A stretch of DNA of 64,000 nt from Bacillus methanolicus PB1 (GCF_000262755.1 NZ_AFEU01000003.1:744001-808000); one strand, 5' to 3'. Shown: positions 7,768-16,693, numbered from the stretch's first letter. Program-made: numbers and translations. Notes: generated by a model not told the origin, from the letters alone.

Positions 7768-8673
7768 ATGACGCTGCATTTGCCCGAACATGTAACAATT
7801 ATTGAAGTTGGACCGAGAGACGGGCTTCAAAATGAAAAAAATTTTATACCTACTGACGCAAAAAAGGAGTTTATTAACGCTTTAAGGCTTGCCGGCTTGA
7901 AAGAAATGGAACTTACTTCTTTCGTCTCTCCGAAATGGGTTCCGCAAATGAGTGATGCGGGCGAAATTGTGGAAGAGTGTCTTGATGATGAAACAAGAAA
8001 CATTGTGCTTGCACCAAACCGGAAGGGGATTGACCGTGTATATATGACCGGCTGCAAGGCAGTCGCTTTGTTCGTCGGGGTCTCCAACAGCTTTAATCAA
8101 AAAAATATTAATAAAACTACGAAGGAAAGTATGAATGAAGTAAACCCGATGATTAAAGAGCTGAAAGAGAAAGGATATTTTGTCCGTGCTTGTATTTCAA
8201 CAGCCTTTTACTGCCCTTATGAAGGAAAAATTTCTGAAGAGGACACAATCAAGCTTTGCGAAGAGTTTGTTGCTGCAGGTGCTGACGAGCTGAGCGTAGC
8301 AGATACGATCGGCATGGCGGCTCCCCATGAGTCTTATTCTTTATTTTCAAAATTAACGAAAGCGTTTCCAGACACTTTTCTGACAGCCCACTTTCATGAT
8401 ACGCGGAATATGGCCTTAACGAATATTTTCGCTGCGATGCAGGCAGGGATTTCCCGTTTTGATACATCTGCCGGAGGTCTGGGTGGATGTCCCTTTGCAC
8501 CCGGTGCGGCGGGAAATGCAGCAACAGAGGATGTTGTTTACATGCTTGAGCGGATGGGTATCCGGACCGGCATTGATCTAGAAAAAATTCTGCACGCGAT
8601 TGAAATTATCCGGCCTCATCTTTCCCGCCCGATTGAAAGCACCTATTACTGGCTTAACACTCAACCTGAATAA
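7768..8673 (+). CDS. mvaB: Hydroxymethylglutaryl-CoA lyase
   Basis: The 301-residue TIM-barrel enzyme cleaves HMG-CoA to acetyl-CoA and acetoacetate, the last dedicated step of leucine catabolism. It shows the N-terminal VGPRDGLQNE (R17 and D18 at the active site), the metal-binding HFHDTRN near residue 211, and the signature GGLGGCPFAPGA with catalytic C241. The ATG has an excellent AGGAGGGTG site. The product acetoacetate is the substrate of the divergent scoAB pair. No other leucine-degradation gene sits beside it here, in contrast with the yng operon of B. subtilis. Confidence 0.95.
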   Translation: MTLHLPEHVTIIEVGPRDGLQNEKNFIPTDAKKEFINALRLAGLKEMELTSFVSPKWVPQMSDAGEIVEECLDDETRNIVLAPNRKGIDRVYMTGCKAVALFVGVSNSFNQKNINKTTKESMNEVNPMIKELKEKGYFVRACISTAFYCPYEGKISEEDTIKLCEEFVAAGADELSVADTIGMAAPHESYSLFSKLTKAFPDTFLTAHFHDTRNMALTNIFAAMQAGISRFDTSAGGLGGCPFAPGAAGNAATEDVVYMLERMGIRTGIDLEKILHAIEIIRPHLSRPIESTYYWLNTQPE

Positions 8674-8749
8674 ATAAATTTTTGATGAATAAGCATTCAT
8701 GAGTTAACTCATCTTATAAAGTGAAGACGAACTTGAAGGGAGAATGACG

Positions 8750-8881
8750 ATGACCGATAAAAGAGAAAAAGGTTACAGCCAAAAGGGAAAGCCTGTCGCT
8801 GATACAGTAAAACAAACAATCGCTGCAGAAGAACTTGAAAAAGCAATCCACCCGACAAAACGGCAGAATGCTAAACAATAA
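8750..8881 (+). CDS. Small hydrophilic protein, 43 residues, unknown
   Basis: A short frame encodes MTDKREKGYSQKGKPVADTV and continues to an end of HPTKRQNAKQ. The ribosome binding site GAAGGGAG lies seven bases before the chosen ATG at 8750; an earlier in-frame ATG at 8744 is too close to it. The protein is lysine-rich with no hydrophobic segment. The opening resembles small Bacillus proteins of the YozQ type, but only weakly. A large palindromic element follows directly and may act as its terminator. I do not recognise a function. Confidence 0.5.
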   Translation: MTDKREKGYSQKGKPVADTVKQTIAAEELEKAIHPTKRQNAKQ

Positions 8882-8896
8882 AAAATGCGCGCAATA

Positions 8897-9019
8897 AGAG
8901 GCTGACTCATAAGGGTCTGGCTCCCTCCAACAATCACAATATATAGAATGGTTTTATCAGTTTGTCTATATGTTGTATTGGAGGGGTCTGACCCTTTGCC
9001 TATGAGTCAGTCTCTTTTT
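8897..9019. repeat. GGGTCAGACC palindromic element, copy A
   Basis: This long imperfect palindrome has outer arms AGAGGCTGACTCATAAGGGT and the complementary half ending ATGAGTCAGTCTCT. The inner arms carry CCTCCAACAATCACAATATA against TATGTTGTATTGGAGG. Four relatives lie at 16.2, 26.5, 37.2 and 42.8 kb. A T-run after the 3' arm lets it serve as a terminator. Confidence 0.85.
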
Positions 9020-9095
9020 CGTTTTAGAATTATTATGTTTTATCCGCCTGAAAAATGGTAAAATAAAGAAGACTACATTTGCGGAGGGATCGTCT

Positions 9096-10034
9096 TTGAA
9101 AAAGGCATTCCGTTTCCTTTTCTCTTTTCTTATTTTTCTATCATCAATCGGCGTTTATTTTACAAACCGCCTGATGTACATAAAAAAGAAAGAGGATACG
9201 TTCATTCTTGACCGGGAAAAAAAAGCCGGTCGGCTAAACCTGTCTGAATATGAAAAATTGCCAAAACGGGAAATATTGATCTCTTCCCCTTTCGGCTACT
9301 TCATTAAAGCAGTTTTGGTAGAACCATACTATACAAATCAATATATGATCATCAGCCATGGAGTAACGGAAAACAAAATAAATTCGATCAAGTACATGAA
9401 TCTATTTTTAGAACGGGGATTTAATGTCCTCATCTATGACCATCGCCGCCATGGAGAATCCGGCGGAAAAACGACCAGCTTCGGCCACTACGAAAAGTTT
9501 GATCTAAAAGCTGTTGTTGATTGGCTGAAATCAGAAAAAGGACCTGAAATTCTTCTTGGAATTCACGGGGAATCAATGGGGGCCGCAACGATGCTTTTGT
9601 ATGCCGGAATGCTTGAAGACGGTGCCAATTTCTACATTGCTGATTGCCCGTTCTCCGATTTTAAGGAACAGCTCGCCTACCGGCTAAAAATGGAATTCAA
9701 GCTCCCTTCGAAGCTGTTTTTGCCTGTTGCTGATCTGTTTTTGCGGGTACGCGATAAATATTCCATCGGGGAAGTTTCGCCAATATCGGTTATTGAAAAT
9801 ATAAAAAATCCGGTCTTATTTATTCATAGCAAGAAAGACGACTTTATACTGCCAACGATGACAGAAACACTGTATGAACGAAAAAAAGGGCCGAAAAAGC
9901 TTTTCATGGCCGCAAACGGTGTTCATGCCCAATCTTTTAATGAGAATAAGGAAGAGTATGAAAAGATGATTGATGAATTTTTGCAGGAATTTGTTCATCG
10001 AAAATATCCGACAACGGAATACTTGTCTTATTAA
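9096..10034 (+). CDS. yqkD: Alpha/beta hydrolase YqkD
   Basis: The 312-residue protein has an N-terminal hydrophobic segment (residues 5-27, no cleavage motif), so it is probably anchored in the membrane with its domain outside. The hydrolase fold shows the nucleophile elbow GIHGESMGAA with S160, the preceding YDHRRHGESGG, an acidic DDF near 245 and a C-terminal histidine in NGVHAQSF. The start is a TTG seven bases after GGAGGG. The substrate is unknown; the family includes serine aminopeptidase-like and lipase-like enzymes. Position follows the B. subtilis order. Confidence 0.85.
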   Translation: MKKAFRFLFSFLIFLSSIGVYFTNRLMYIKKKEDTFILDREKKAGRLNLSEYEKLPKREILISSPFGYFIKAVLVEPYYTNQYMIISHGVTENKINSIKYMNLFLERGFNVLIYDHRRHGESGGKTTSFGHYEKFDLKAVVDWLKSEKGPEILLGIHGESMGAATMLLYAGMLEDGANFYIADCPFSDFKEQLAYRLKMEFKLPSKLFLPVADLFLRVRDKYSIGEVSPISVIENIKNPVLFIHSKKDDFILPTMTETLYERKKGPKKLFMAANGVHAQSFNENKEEYEKMIDEFLQEFVHRKYPTTEYLSY

Positions 10035-10104
10035 AAAGGAAAGAAATAATCATATTTAAAAGCATATTCATTGGCAGGACCGAAGCGACCTCAAGGGCAT
10101 AGGG

Positions 10105-10375
10105 CTCCTTGAAAAATTTGTGTCCACAATCGAGATGATTTTGCCATTATTGTTAAAGGTTGTTTTCGTGCCGTCCGTTTCCGTTATCGTATATGTGCCA
10201 TCACTGTTCTTGACTAAAGCAAGTATACGCCGCCGCCAGCTTCGTATCCGCCTCCAATTTTTTCTCTAAAAATATGGCGGGTGCTGTCTTCATCAACGTA
10301 GGTAATCGGTCCGCTTCCTGCATCCGTAGTCTTTCTTTCCCAATTCGTGAACCAGCCTTAGTCGAATATCCCTTT
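10105..10375 (-). pseudogene. Scar of an RHS/WapA-type wall-associated toxin gene
   Basis: Minus-strand translation gives GWFTNWERKTTDAGSGPITY, then VDEDSTRHIF, a frameshift, and then SDGTYTITETDGTKTTFNNN followed by GKIISIVDTNF. These are the hallmarks of the region that leads into the YD repeats of WapA/RHS proteins. No start, no repeats and no toxin domain remain, and the frame is broken, so it is a fragment of about 90 codons. It lies in a 720-base gap (10035-10753) that otherwise holds only AT-rich sequence and the promoter area of the next gene. Confidence 0.65.
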
Positions 10376-10753
10376 TGTTAATGATTTCCTGCTGCATTTG
10401 CAAAATTGGACACTATGAAACTAAAAATAAGATAAAATGACAAAAACAGTGCAACATGACGATAGAACGATCGAAATGCTGAAGACATATCCTGTGCTCT
10501 TCCCTTCTGTAGTTATGTATTATCCGGATAATTGAAAAAAATTATACTTTAATTTTCAAATAATGAATATTATCAAAATACTGGAAAATATAATTCTTTT
10601 CTCATCGAATTCTTGTATTCTAGGAACGACCTCTTCCCGGAGAATTCATGATTTAGGTAGCAACAAGTAATTTACCATAATTTAATTAATGTAACTATTT
10701 AATATCACCTCTATAATTAGAGGCAGTGTGACCCTAACATTGGAGGTGAACGT

Positions 10754-11731
10754 ATGTTTAAAAAAATTACTAGATTGGTATTGCTTTCCTTGGTATGTGT
10801 TTTTCTTTTTGGAAATCTAGCGGAGGCTGCAACTTATACAGTACAACCAGGGGATACATTATGGAAAATTGCTTCAAAATATGGAACAACAGTAGAAAAA
10901 TTAGTAAACCTGAACAAATTGACGTACACGGCAATAAAACCGGGAGAAAAATTAGAAGTTCCGGCTTCTAGTACTTATAAAGTGATTTCAGGTGATACAT
11001 TCTATAAAATTTCGGTTAAGCTCGGTGTTTCTATGTCCGAACTGAAACTTGCAAACCCGCAAATCAAAGATCCTGCCCGGATTTTTCCCGGACAAGTTGT
11101 AAATATTCCGGATAAAACCCAGACAAGAATGATTTACATGGGAAATTCAAGCAAAAAAAGGATTGCCCTTACTTTTGACGATGGTCCTGAAGACATTTAC
11201 ACTCCGCAAATATTGGAGATTTTGCGGCAAAAAGGTGTCAAAGCCACCTTTTTCGTGGTAGGGCAGCAGGCAAAAGCTTTTCCTGAATTGCTTAAACAAA
11301 TTTACAAAGAAGGCCACGTCATTGGAAATCATAGTTGGGATCACGGGAAACTAGGCAATTTCACAGAATCGCAATTGATAAATGATGTAGAATCAACTTC
11401 CGTAGAAATCGAGAAAATTACAGGATATAAACCAAATTTATTCCGTCCACCGTACGGCTTTTTAAAAGACGAACAGGCAGAGAAGCTTTATAATCTTGGA
11501 TATCGAACAATTATGTGGACAATCGATACAATTGATTGGAGCGGAGCGTCTTCTGAAGAAATTTTATCAAGAGTACACCGAAATGTGGTTCCGGGGGGCA
11601 TTGTTCTCCAACACAACTTCCGCGTCCCGGGTAAATTAGACGGAACTGTTGAGGCATTACCTCAAATGATTGACGAATTACGTGCACAGGGTTATGAGTT
11701 TGTAACAGTTAATGAATTAATAGGAAAATAG
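10754..11731 (+). CDS. Secreted LysM polysaccharide deacetylase
   Basis: The 325-residue protein has a signal peptide (residues 1-26, ending AEAA), two LysM modules (about 27-70 and 75-118) and a NodB deacetylase domain. The motifs are TFDDGP with D142 and D143, NHSWDH with H193 and H197, RPPYGF, and ILQHN near the end. It should bind peptidoglycan and remove acetyl groups from it or from a related glycan. The ATG lies behind GGAGGTGAACGT. The sequence AATTAGAGGCAG and a TATAAT at 10712 precede it. A perfect terminator follows. It sits beside a second LysM enzyme, suggesting a cell-wall or spore-coat role. Confidence 0.9.
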   Translation: MFKKITRLVLLSLVCVFLFGNLAEAATYTVQPGDTLWKIASKYGTTVEKLVNLNKLTYTAIKPGEKLEVPASSTYKVISGDTFYKISVKLGVSMSELKLANPQIKDPARIFPGQVVNIPDKTQTRMIYMGNSSKKRIALTFDDGPEDIYTPQILEILRQKGVKATFFVVGQQAKAFPELLKQIYKEGHVIGNHSWDHGKLGNFTESQLINDVESTSVEIEKITGYKPNLFRPPYGFLKDEQAEKLYNLGYRTIMWTIDTIDWSGASSEEILSRVHRNVVPGGIVLQHNFRVPGKLDGTVEALPQMIDELRAQGYEFVTVNELIGK

Positions 11732-11754
11732 AATTGATCAAACCAAATAGTAAA

Positions 11755-11788
11755 AATGAAGGAGGATATTTTTATCCTTCTTTTTTTA
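11755..11788 (+). terminator. Terminator after the polysaccharide deacetylase gene
   Basis: GAAGGA and TCCTTC pair around GGATATTTTTA and are followed by seven T residues. Confidence 0.8.
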
Positions 11789-11882
11789 CTTTTTGTTTGC
11801 CTTAATAATACTTCTTATTTAAACGGACAAATTCCTCCCAAGGCATTTTTCTAGTTCACAGTTTCATAATGTATATGTTCAG

Positions 11883-11890
11883 CATACATT
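11883..11890 (+). promoter_or_regulatory. Possible sigma-E -10 element
   Basis: CATACATT matches the CATACANT -10 of the mother-cell factor sigma-E, and ATA-containing sequence lies about 14 bases upstream. It would suit a spore-cortex enzyme. The -35 match is poor, so this is tentative. Confidence 0.35.
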
Positions 11891-11926
11891 AGGGATATGA
11901 CCTAATCGGGGAGGTTCTTATTACTT

Positions 11927-13339
11927 ATGATTATTCATGTTGTTCAAAGAGGGGAGACGTTATGGCAGATAGCTAATCGTTATGGTGTGAGTATTTCACA
12001 AATTGTCGATGCAAACAAACTACCTGATCCTAATCGATTACTTATAGGCCTGTCCCTAGTAATTCCTGTAGCTGCTCGTCAGCACACCGTTCGAGCCCGG
12101 GAAACGTTATGGCAAATTGCGCAAAGATATGGGGTTTCAGTCGGAGCCATTGTTCAAGCAAACCAAATTAGCGACCCTTCTAGGATCTATCCGGGATTGG
12201 TTTTATACATTCCGGCTCGTGTGCATACCGTTCAACCCGGAGAAAGCTTACGGCAAATTGCTCAACGGTATGGGACAACCGTTCAGGAAATAATCAGAAC
12301 AAACCAAATTCAAAATCCTGATCTTATTTATCCGGGAATGGCGTTAACGATTCCTTTTCCTAAACAAGTCATCGATGTAAATGCATATACTATCAACATT
12401 GGGGAAGAAGGAGCTAGAAATGTTCGTGAAGTTGGTGATCATTTAACCTACGCATCCCCTTTTGCTTACATCATGAGAACAGACGGCGGTCTAGATGCGA
12501 TTAATGACACGCCGATCATTCAAGCCTCTCTGGCTGAACGAGTTGTTCCAATGATGTCTATTACAAATTTTACCTATAGAGATCCGGGGTCACGACTGGC
12601 TCATACAATCCTTTCAAGTTCAGAGTTGCAAAATCGGTTATTAACCAATATTGTTAACACAATGAGAAATAAAGGCTATCGCGGCTTAAACGTTGATTTT
12701 GAGAATATTTATCCAGCCGATCGCGAGTTGTATAATCAATTTCTGCAGCGTGCAGTTGACCGATTGCATCAAGAAGGCTATTTCGTTTCCACTGCACTTG
12801 CGCCTAAAACAAGTTCCGAACAAAAAGGACTTTTATATGAAGCACACGACTATGCTGCTCATGGAAGGATTGTCGACTTTGTCATTCTAATGACATACGA
12901 ATGGGGATATAGATTAGGACCTCCACAGTCGATATCTCCTCTTAATCAAATCAAACGTGTTTTGGATTATGCCGTAACTGTCATTCCAAGAAATAAAATT
13001 TTTATGGGCTTCCAGTTGTATGCTCGCGACTGGCTTCTTCCCCACGTTCAGGGCCAGGAAGCAGAAACATTTGATATGCAGGAAGCTGTTCGCAGGGCAG
13101 TGCAACACGGCGCTGTAATTCAGTATGACCGTACAACCCAATCCCCATTTTATCGGTATGTAGATGAACAAGGACGTACTCATGAAGTTTGGTTTGAAGA
13201 TGCACGCAGCGCCCAAGCAAAATTTGATGCAGTGAAAGATTACGGTTTGCGTGGAATTAGCTATTGGGTAATCGGTTATCCATTCCCGCAAAATTGGATC
13301 TTACTTGAAGACAATTTTCGGATACGGAAATTAAGTTAA
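11927..13339 (+). CDS. LysM/GH18 glycosidase, SleL/YaaH-like
   Basis: The 470-residue protein has three LysM modules (about 2-48, 52-96 and 99-143) and then a glycoside hydrolase 18 barrel. The catalytic signature is YRGLNVDFEN with D257 and E259. This layout is that of SleL/YaaH, an N-acetylglucosaminidase that degrades cortex fragments during germination. No signal peptide is present, as for other coat-deposited lysins. The ATG follows GGGGAGGTTC at a normal distance. A sigma-E-like -10 lies 40 bases upstream. A role in the spore is inferred from family and architecture. Confidence 0.88.
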   Translation: MIIHVVQRGETLWQIANRYGVSISQIVDANKLPDPNRLLIGLSLVIPVAARQHTVRARETLWQIAQRYGVSVGAIVQANQISDPSRIYPGLVLYIPARVHTVQPGESLRQIAQRYGTTVQEIIRTNQIQNPDLIYPGMALTIPFPKQVIDVNAYTINIGEEGARNVREVGDHLTYASPFAYIMRTDGGLDAINDTPIIQASLAERVVPMMSITNFTYRDPGSRLAHTILSSSELQNRLLTNIVNTMRNKGYRGLNVDFENIYPADRELYNQFLQRAVDRLHQEGYFVSTALAPKTSSEQKGLLYEAHDYAAHGRIVDFVILMTYEWGYRLGPPQSISPLNQIKRVLDYAVTVIPRNKIFMGFQLYARDWLLPHVQGQEAETFDMQEAVRRAVQHGAVIQYDRTTQSPFYRYVDEQGRTHEVWFEDARSAQAKFDAVKDYGLRGISYWVIGYPFPQNWILLEDNFRIRKLS

Positions 13340-13464
13340 TATATTTTGAAACAGACATATAAAAGTGCTTATTTACTGTCGAACTCTGGCTGAACATTTT
13401 TGTCAGCAATATCAATTTGCTACCTTTTCCTATCTCCGGCGTTTCAAACCATCATACAATTAAA

Positions 13465-13496
13465 AAAAGCAGGCCCATTTTTCGATGGCCTGCCTG
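13465..13496 (-). terminator. Terminator of cydAB
   Basis: On the minus strand GCAGGCCAT and ATGGGCCTGC form the stem and are followed by seven T residues. Confidence 0.85.
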
Positions 13497-13549
13497 TTCA
13501 TTTCTCAATTTTTTTATCAATAATACTCATCTAAATGTAAATAATGGGA

Positions 13550-14566
13550 TCATCTTTTCCCTTTAACATAGTCTGCATCAAACAAGAATAAACGCATCAG
13601 CAAAATAATCGATGGGATTAAAAGCAATAAACCTAAAATAAATGCGATAACAAGCGCAATCCCCATTGTCTCATTCGTATAGCCGCTGTAAACGGTGACA
13701 TAAGGGTATAAAAGATGCGGCAAGTGGGATGCCCCATAGCCAAAGAACGCGAAGAAAAATTGAAACATTACGAAGATAAAGGCCGTCCCGTAATTTCGGC
13801 GCATCCAGATCAACATAGATGCAATGATGAAACAAATCAAAGAAAGCACAAACATCCACCAGTAACGATCGAGAATATTTTCAAAGTGAGTGAAATTATG
13901 TTGTCTTAACGTAACAAACACTAAGAAACTTGCCAAAATCGTCGGCAGGCTCCAAAAAAGGGCAAATCCGCGCAAAAGCTCAAGCGCCTTATGGTCATCT
14001 GCTCTGTCCGCATAATACGTAAGGAAGCTTGCACTTATAAATAAGACCGACACAATCGCCAAAATGACGACACTCCAAGAATAAGGATTTGTAAATAATT
14101 CTTTAGCTAAGAAAACCAATTTGTCTCCTCTTTTTTCAATAAAACCTCCTTCCGAAATCGTCAGAGCAGTTGATAACGAGGCAGGAATCAGCAGACCTGT
14201 TGCTCCATATAAAAACATATAAATGTTATTATCTTTTGCTCCGTAGTTATTGAATGCATAAAAAGAACCGCGAATCGCTAATAAAACGAGTGAAATACTT
14301 CCCGGTACAAGCAAGGCTGTTCCAAAATAATATGCTGTATCAGGAAAGAATCCGACAATTCCGACAAAGAAAAAGACAAAAAATACGTTCGTTACTTCCC
14401 ATACAGGTGATAAGTAACGGCTGATAAGCTTATTCATAATATGATCTTGTTTTGTGATTTTTCCATAATATGCAAAAAAACCAGCACCAAAATCAACGGA
14501 AGCAACAATTAAGTACCCATAAAGAAACAGCCAAAGAACAGTTATACCTACCAGTTGAATTTCCAT
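13550..14566 (-). CDS. cydB: Cytochrome bd-type quinol oxidase subunit II
   Basis: The 338-residue, very hydrophobic protein has about eight membrane segments (for example LWLFLYGYLIVASVDFGAGF at the N-terminus) and matches CydB. Together with CydA it forms a terminal oxidase that reduces O2 to water with electrons from quinol. The length and the GFFAYYGK and PVWEVTNVFFVFFF motifs are closest to the YthB type found beside YthA in bacilli. It lies 23 bases after cydA in a two-gene operon. No cydCD genes are present here. Confidence 0.92.
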   Translation of the reverse strand: MEIQLVGITVLWLFLYGYLIVASVDFGAGFFAYYGKITKQDHIMNKLISRYLSPVWEVTNVFFVFFFVGIVGFFPDTAYYFGTALLVPGSISLVLLAIRGSFYAFNNYGAKDNNIYMFLYGATGLLIPASLSTALTISEGGFIEKRGDKLVFLAKELFTNPYSWSVVILAIVSVLFISASFLTYYADRADDHKALELLRGFALFWSLPTILASFLVFVTLRQHNFTHFENILDRYWWMFVLSLICFIIASMLIWMRRNYGTAFIFVMFQFFFAFFGYGASHLPHLLYPYVTVYSGYTNETMGIALVIAFILGLLLLIPSIILLMRLFLFDADYVKGKR

Positions 14567-14589
14567 CTTAAGAATCCTCCTTTCCCGGA

Positions 14590-15921
14590 TTAATCGCGGA
14601 ATCGATATTCAAGCTCTGCTTCAGCCGGGTTGTTGATAAACATTTTGCGAAGCACAATTGTACAAACTATGGCTAGCAGTGCATATAAGCCAAAGAACAG
14701 CCACAACATCTCTCCTACTCCGTTGGAGGTTGTTGCTGCTTCCGATACTTTCATATATCCTCTTAAAATCCACGGCTGACGGCCAACTTCCGCCAAAAAC
14801 CAACCTAGTTCAATGGAAATCATCGCTAAAGGGCCGCAAAGAACAATCGCACGCAGCAGCCACTTATGATGCATCCATTCTTTTTTCCATTTGGAAAAAA
14901 CAACATATAAGAAAGATATAAGGACCATAAACATAGCAAACATTACTTTAATATCAAACAAATAGTGTATATATAGTGGAGGAATTTCATCTTTTGGAAA
15001 CTCATTTAATCCTATTACTTCCCCGTCAAAATTGCTGAAAGATAAAAAGCTTAACATCTTCGGCAAATGAATGGCATATTTAACCTCTTGTTTTTCTTCA
15101 TCTAATACACCGAATAAAACAAGATCGGCTCCTTTTTCCGTTTCAAAGTGCCATTCAATCGCAGCTAATTTTTCAGGCTGGTACTTTGCCAGGAACTTCG
15201 CGGACAAGTCGCCTGCGATTCCTGTCAGTATGGCGAAAATAAAGGCTGATGCAACTGTTAAGTGCAAAGCTTTTCTCGTATACTCTGTATTTTTTCCTCT
15301 TAAAATTTGGAATGCTCCAATCGTGGCAAGTATGAAAGCAGATGTCACGTAAGCAGTTGCCAACACGTGAAAGGTTTTCGTTGGTGTTGCCGGATTAAAC
15401 ATGGCTTCGATGGGGTCTAACGTCTTAATGACACCATTTACTATTTGGAAGCCTTGCGGTGTGTTCATAAACGCATTGACAGTCGTAATAAAGAATGCAG
15501 ACATTGAGGCTCCGAGCACAATAGGAATTGATAACATCCAATGATAAAGCGGGTTTTTAAACCGATCCCACGTATATAAATAAATTCCTAAGAAAATGGC
15601 TTCAAAGAAGAAGGCGAATGTTTCCATAAATAAAGGTAAACTAATCGCTTGTCCCGCAATCTTCATAAAGCTCGGCCATAAGAGCGAAAGCTGCAAACCA
15701 ATACATGTTCCGGTAACTACTCCGATCGCTACCGTGATGACAAACCCGCGTGTCCAGCGTCTGGCAAGAAGTAAATAATGGGAATCGTTCTTTTTAATTC
15801 CAATAAATTCCGCAATCGAAACCATTAAAGGGATGCCAACCCCAATTGTTGCGAAAATAATGTGGAAGGATAACGTTAAAGTAGTTAATATGCGGCTTAG
15901 CATGACATTATCAAATTCCAT
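14590..15921 (-). CDS. cydA: Cytochrome bd-type quinol oxidase subunit I
   Basis: The subunit carries all three hemes. The first helix has LSFHIIFATIGVG with the heme ligand histidine, and near residue 180 FHVLATAYV has the second histidine. The motif GWFLAEVGRQPWILRGYMK is the quinol-oxidase signature. The Q loop is short, as in the cyanide-insensitive YthA branch. I place the start at the ATG at 15921, with AGAGGTG eight bases upstream, giving 443 residues; the frame is open for 14 more codons upstream but has no ribosome binding site there. A Rex-like palindrome lies 90 bases upstream, which fits induction at low oxygen. Confidence 0.93.
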   Translation of the reverse strand: MEFDNVMLSRILTTLTLSFHIIFATIGVGIPLMVSIAEFIGIKKNDSHYLLLARRWTRGFVITVAIGVVTGTCIGLQLSLLWPSFMKIAGQAISLPLFMETFAFFFEAIFLGIYLYTWDRFKNPLYHWMLSIPIVLGASMSAFFITTVNAFMNTPQGFQIVNGVIKTLDPIEAMFNPATPTKTFHVLATAYVTSAFILATIGAFQILRGKNTEYTRKALHLTVASAFIFAILTGIAGDLSAKFLAKYQPEKLAAIEWHFETEKGADLVLFGVLDEEKQEVKYAIHLPKMLSFLSFSNFDGEVIGLNEFPKDEIPPLYIHYLFDIKVMFAMFMVLISFLYVVFSKWKKEWMHHKWLLRAIVLCGPLAMISIELGWFLAEVGRQPWILRGYMKVSEAATTSNGVGEMLWLFFGLYALLAIVCTIVLRKMFINNPAEAELEYRFRD

Positions 15922-15963
15922 ATGCTCCACACCTCTCCATTTAATCGTTTTCACTATATTCAT

Positions 15964-15969
15964 AGTATA
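15964..15969 (-). promoter_or_regulatory. Possible -10 of the cydAB promoter
   Basis: TATACT on the minus strand lies 43 bases before the cydA start and 41 bases after the Rex-like palindrome. No convincing -35 is visible at 17-18 bases. Confidence 0.35.
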
Positions 15970-16009
15970 AAGCGTGTTTTCCCTTATGAGCTACCAAGCT
16001 TTGAACACT

Positions 16010-16027
16010 TTGTGACAGATTTCACGA
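16010..16027. promoter_or_regulatory. Candidate Rex operator
   Basis: TTGTGACAGATTTCACGA matches the redox repressor box TTGTGA-N6-TCACAA at all but one position. It lies upstream of cydAB, an established Rex target in bacilli. A weaker relative (TTGTAACAAACATTCATAA) follows 20 bases away. The rest of the 370-base gap 15922-16291 holds only this and the palindromic element at 16169. Confidence 0.65.
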
Positions 16028-16168
16028 ATTTTTTGTAACAAACATTCATAAAGTCAGGATTACGTCTTGGACAGAGTACCTTACCCCGGACTCATCAGAA
16101 TATCGCATAAGGGTTTAATATAAGGTGCATTTCACTCGCCTGTTGATATTGTTCGACACACAAAAAAA

Positions 16169-16275
16169 CGGGGCTGAGAGTCAGATCCCTCCAATACAAT
16201 ATAGACAAACAGTAATAAAGACATTCTATATATTGTCAATTTTGGAGGGAGTCAGATCCTTTTAAGCCAGCCCCG
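16169..16275. repeat. GGGTCAGACC palindromic element, copy B
   Basis: The outer arms are CGGGGCTG and CAGCCCCG. The inner arms are TCAGATCCCTCCAATACAAT and the complementary half ATATTGTC...TTTTGGAGGGAG. It shares TCCAATACAATATAGACAAAC with the copies at 8.9 and 37.2 kb and lies 17 bases after the yqkB stop. Confidence 0.85.
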
Positions 16276-16291
16276 CCTGATCTTATTTTTA

Positions 16292-16618
16292 TTATATTGT
16301 TTTATCAATAAAGCTCATTCTTCCGTTTATGATCTCGCCCGAACTTTTTAATTGAAAACAATTGGCACTTTCTAAAAAATCAATTTTCATTTTTTCATCC
16401 AGCAAAACTTTTGCCGACTTCTCTACAAAAATACTCCTGCTGTTTGTGACAATCTCTTCGTCGTCACTGTCTGTTTCGCTGACGAACCAAAGAGCCGTTA
16501 CACCGTTTACTGCGCAGCCGCACCCGTTTGTATCGTATTTTAGCTTTAAATAACCTGTTTTTCCCGCCGTTTTCTCATCTAGTTTACTGGCAGCCTCTTC
16601 TGTTAATGTGATTTCCAC
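16292..16618 (-). CDS. yqkB: YqkB, HesB/IscA-like protein
   Basis: The 108-residue protein begins VEITLTEEAASKLDEKTAGK and has the small beta-rich fold of the HesB/IscA-like YqkB family, with NGCGCAVNG holding C33 and C35. These proteins are linked to iron-sulfur assembly, but the usual three-cysteine IscA pattern is not complete here. The frame is open 22 codons further upstream, yet the clear site AAGGAAGGAG lies eight bases before the GTG at 16618, which also gives the length of the B. subtilis protein. It is followed by a large palindromic element. Confidence 0.85.
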   Translation of the reverse strand: MEITLTEEAASKLDEKTAGKTGYLKLKYDTNGCGCAVNGVTALWFVSETDSDDEEIVTNSRSIFVEKSAKVLLDEKMKIDFLESANCFQLKSSGEIINGRMSFIDKTI

Positions 16619-16693
16619 TTGAATGCTCCTTCCTTGTTGTATGACCTTATTATAGCATTTTGAGCTCCGCTTTTCTTTTTCCACCTCGCTTTT

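Noticed and set aside
10400-10700. Possible small gene in the AT-rich stretch before the polysaccharide deacetylase
   Set aside because: No open frame with a ribosome binding site; the only structured signal is the TATAAT at 10712.
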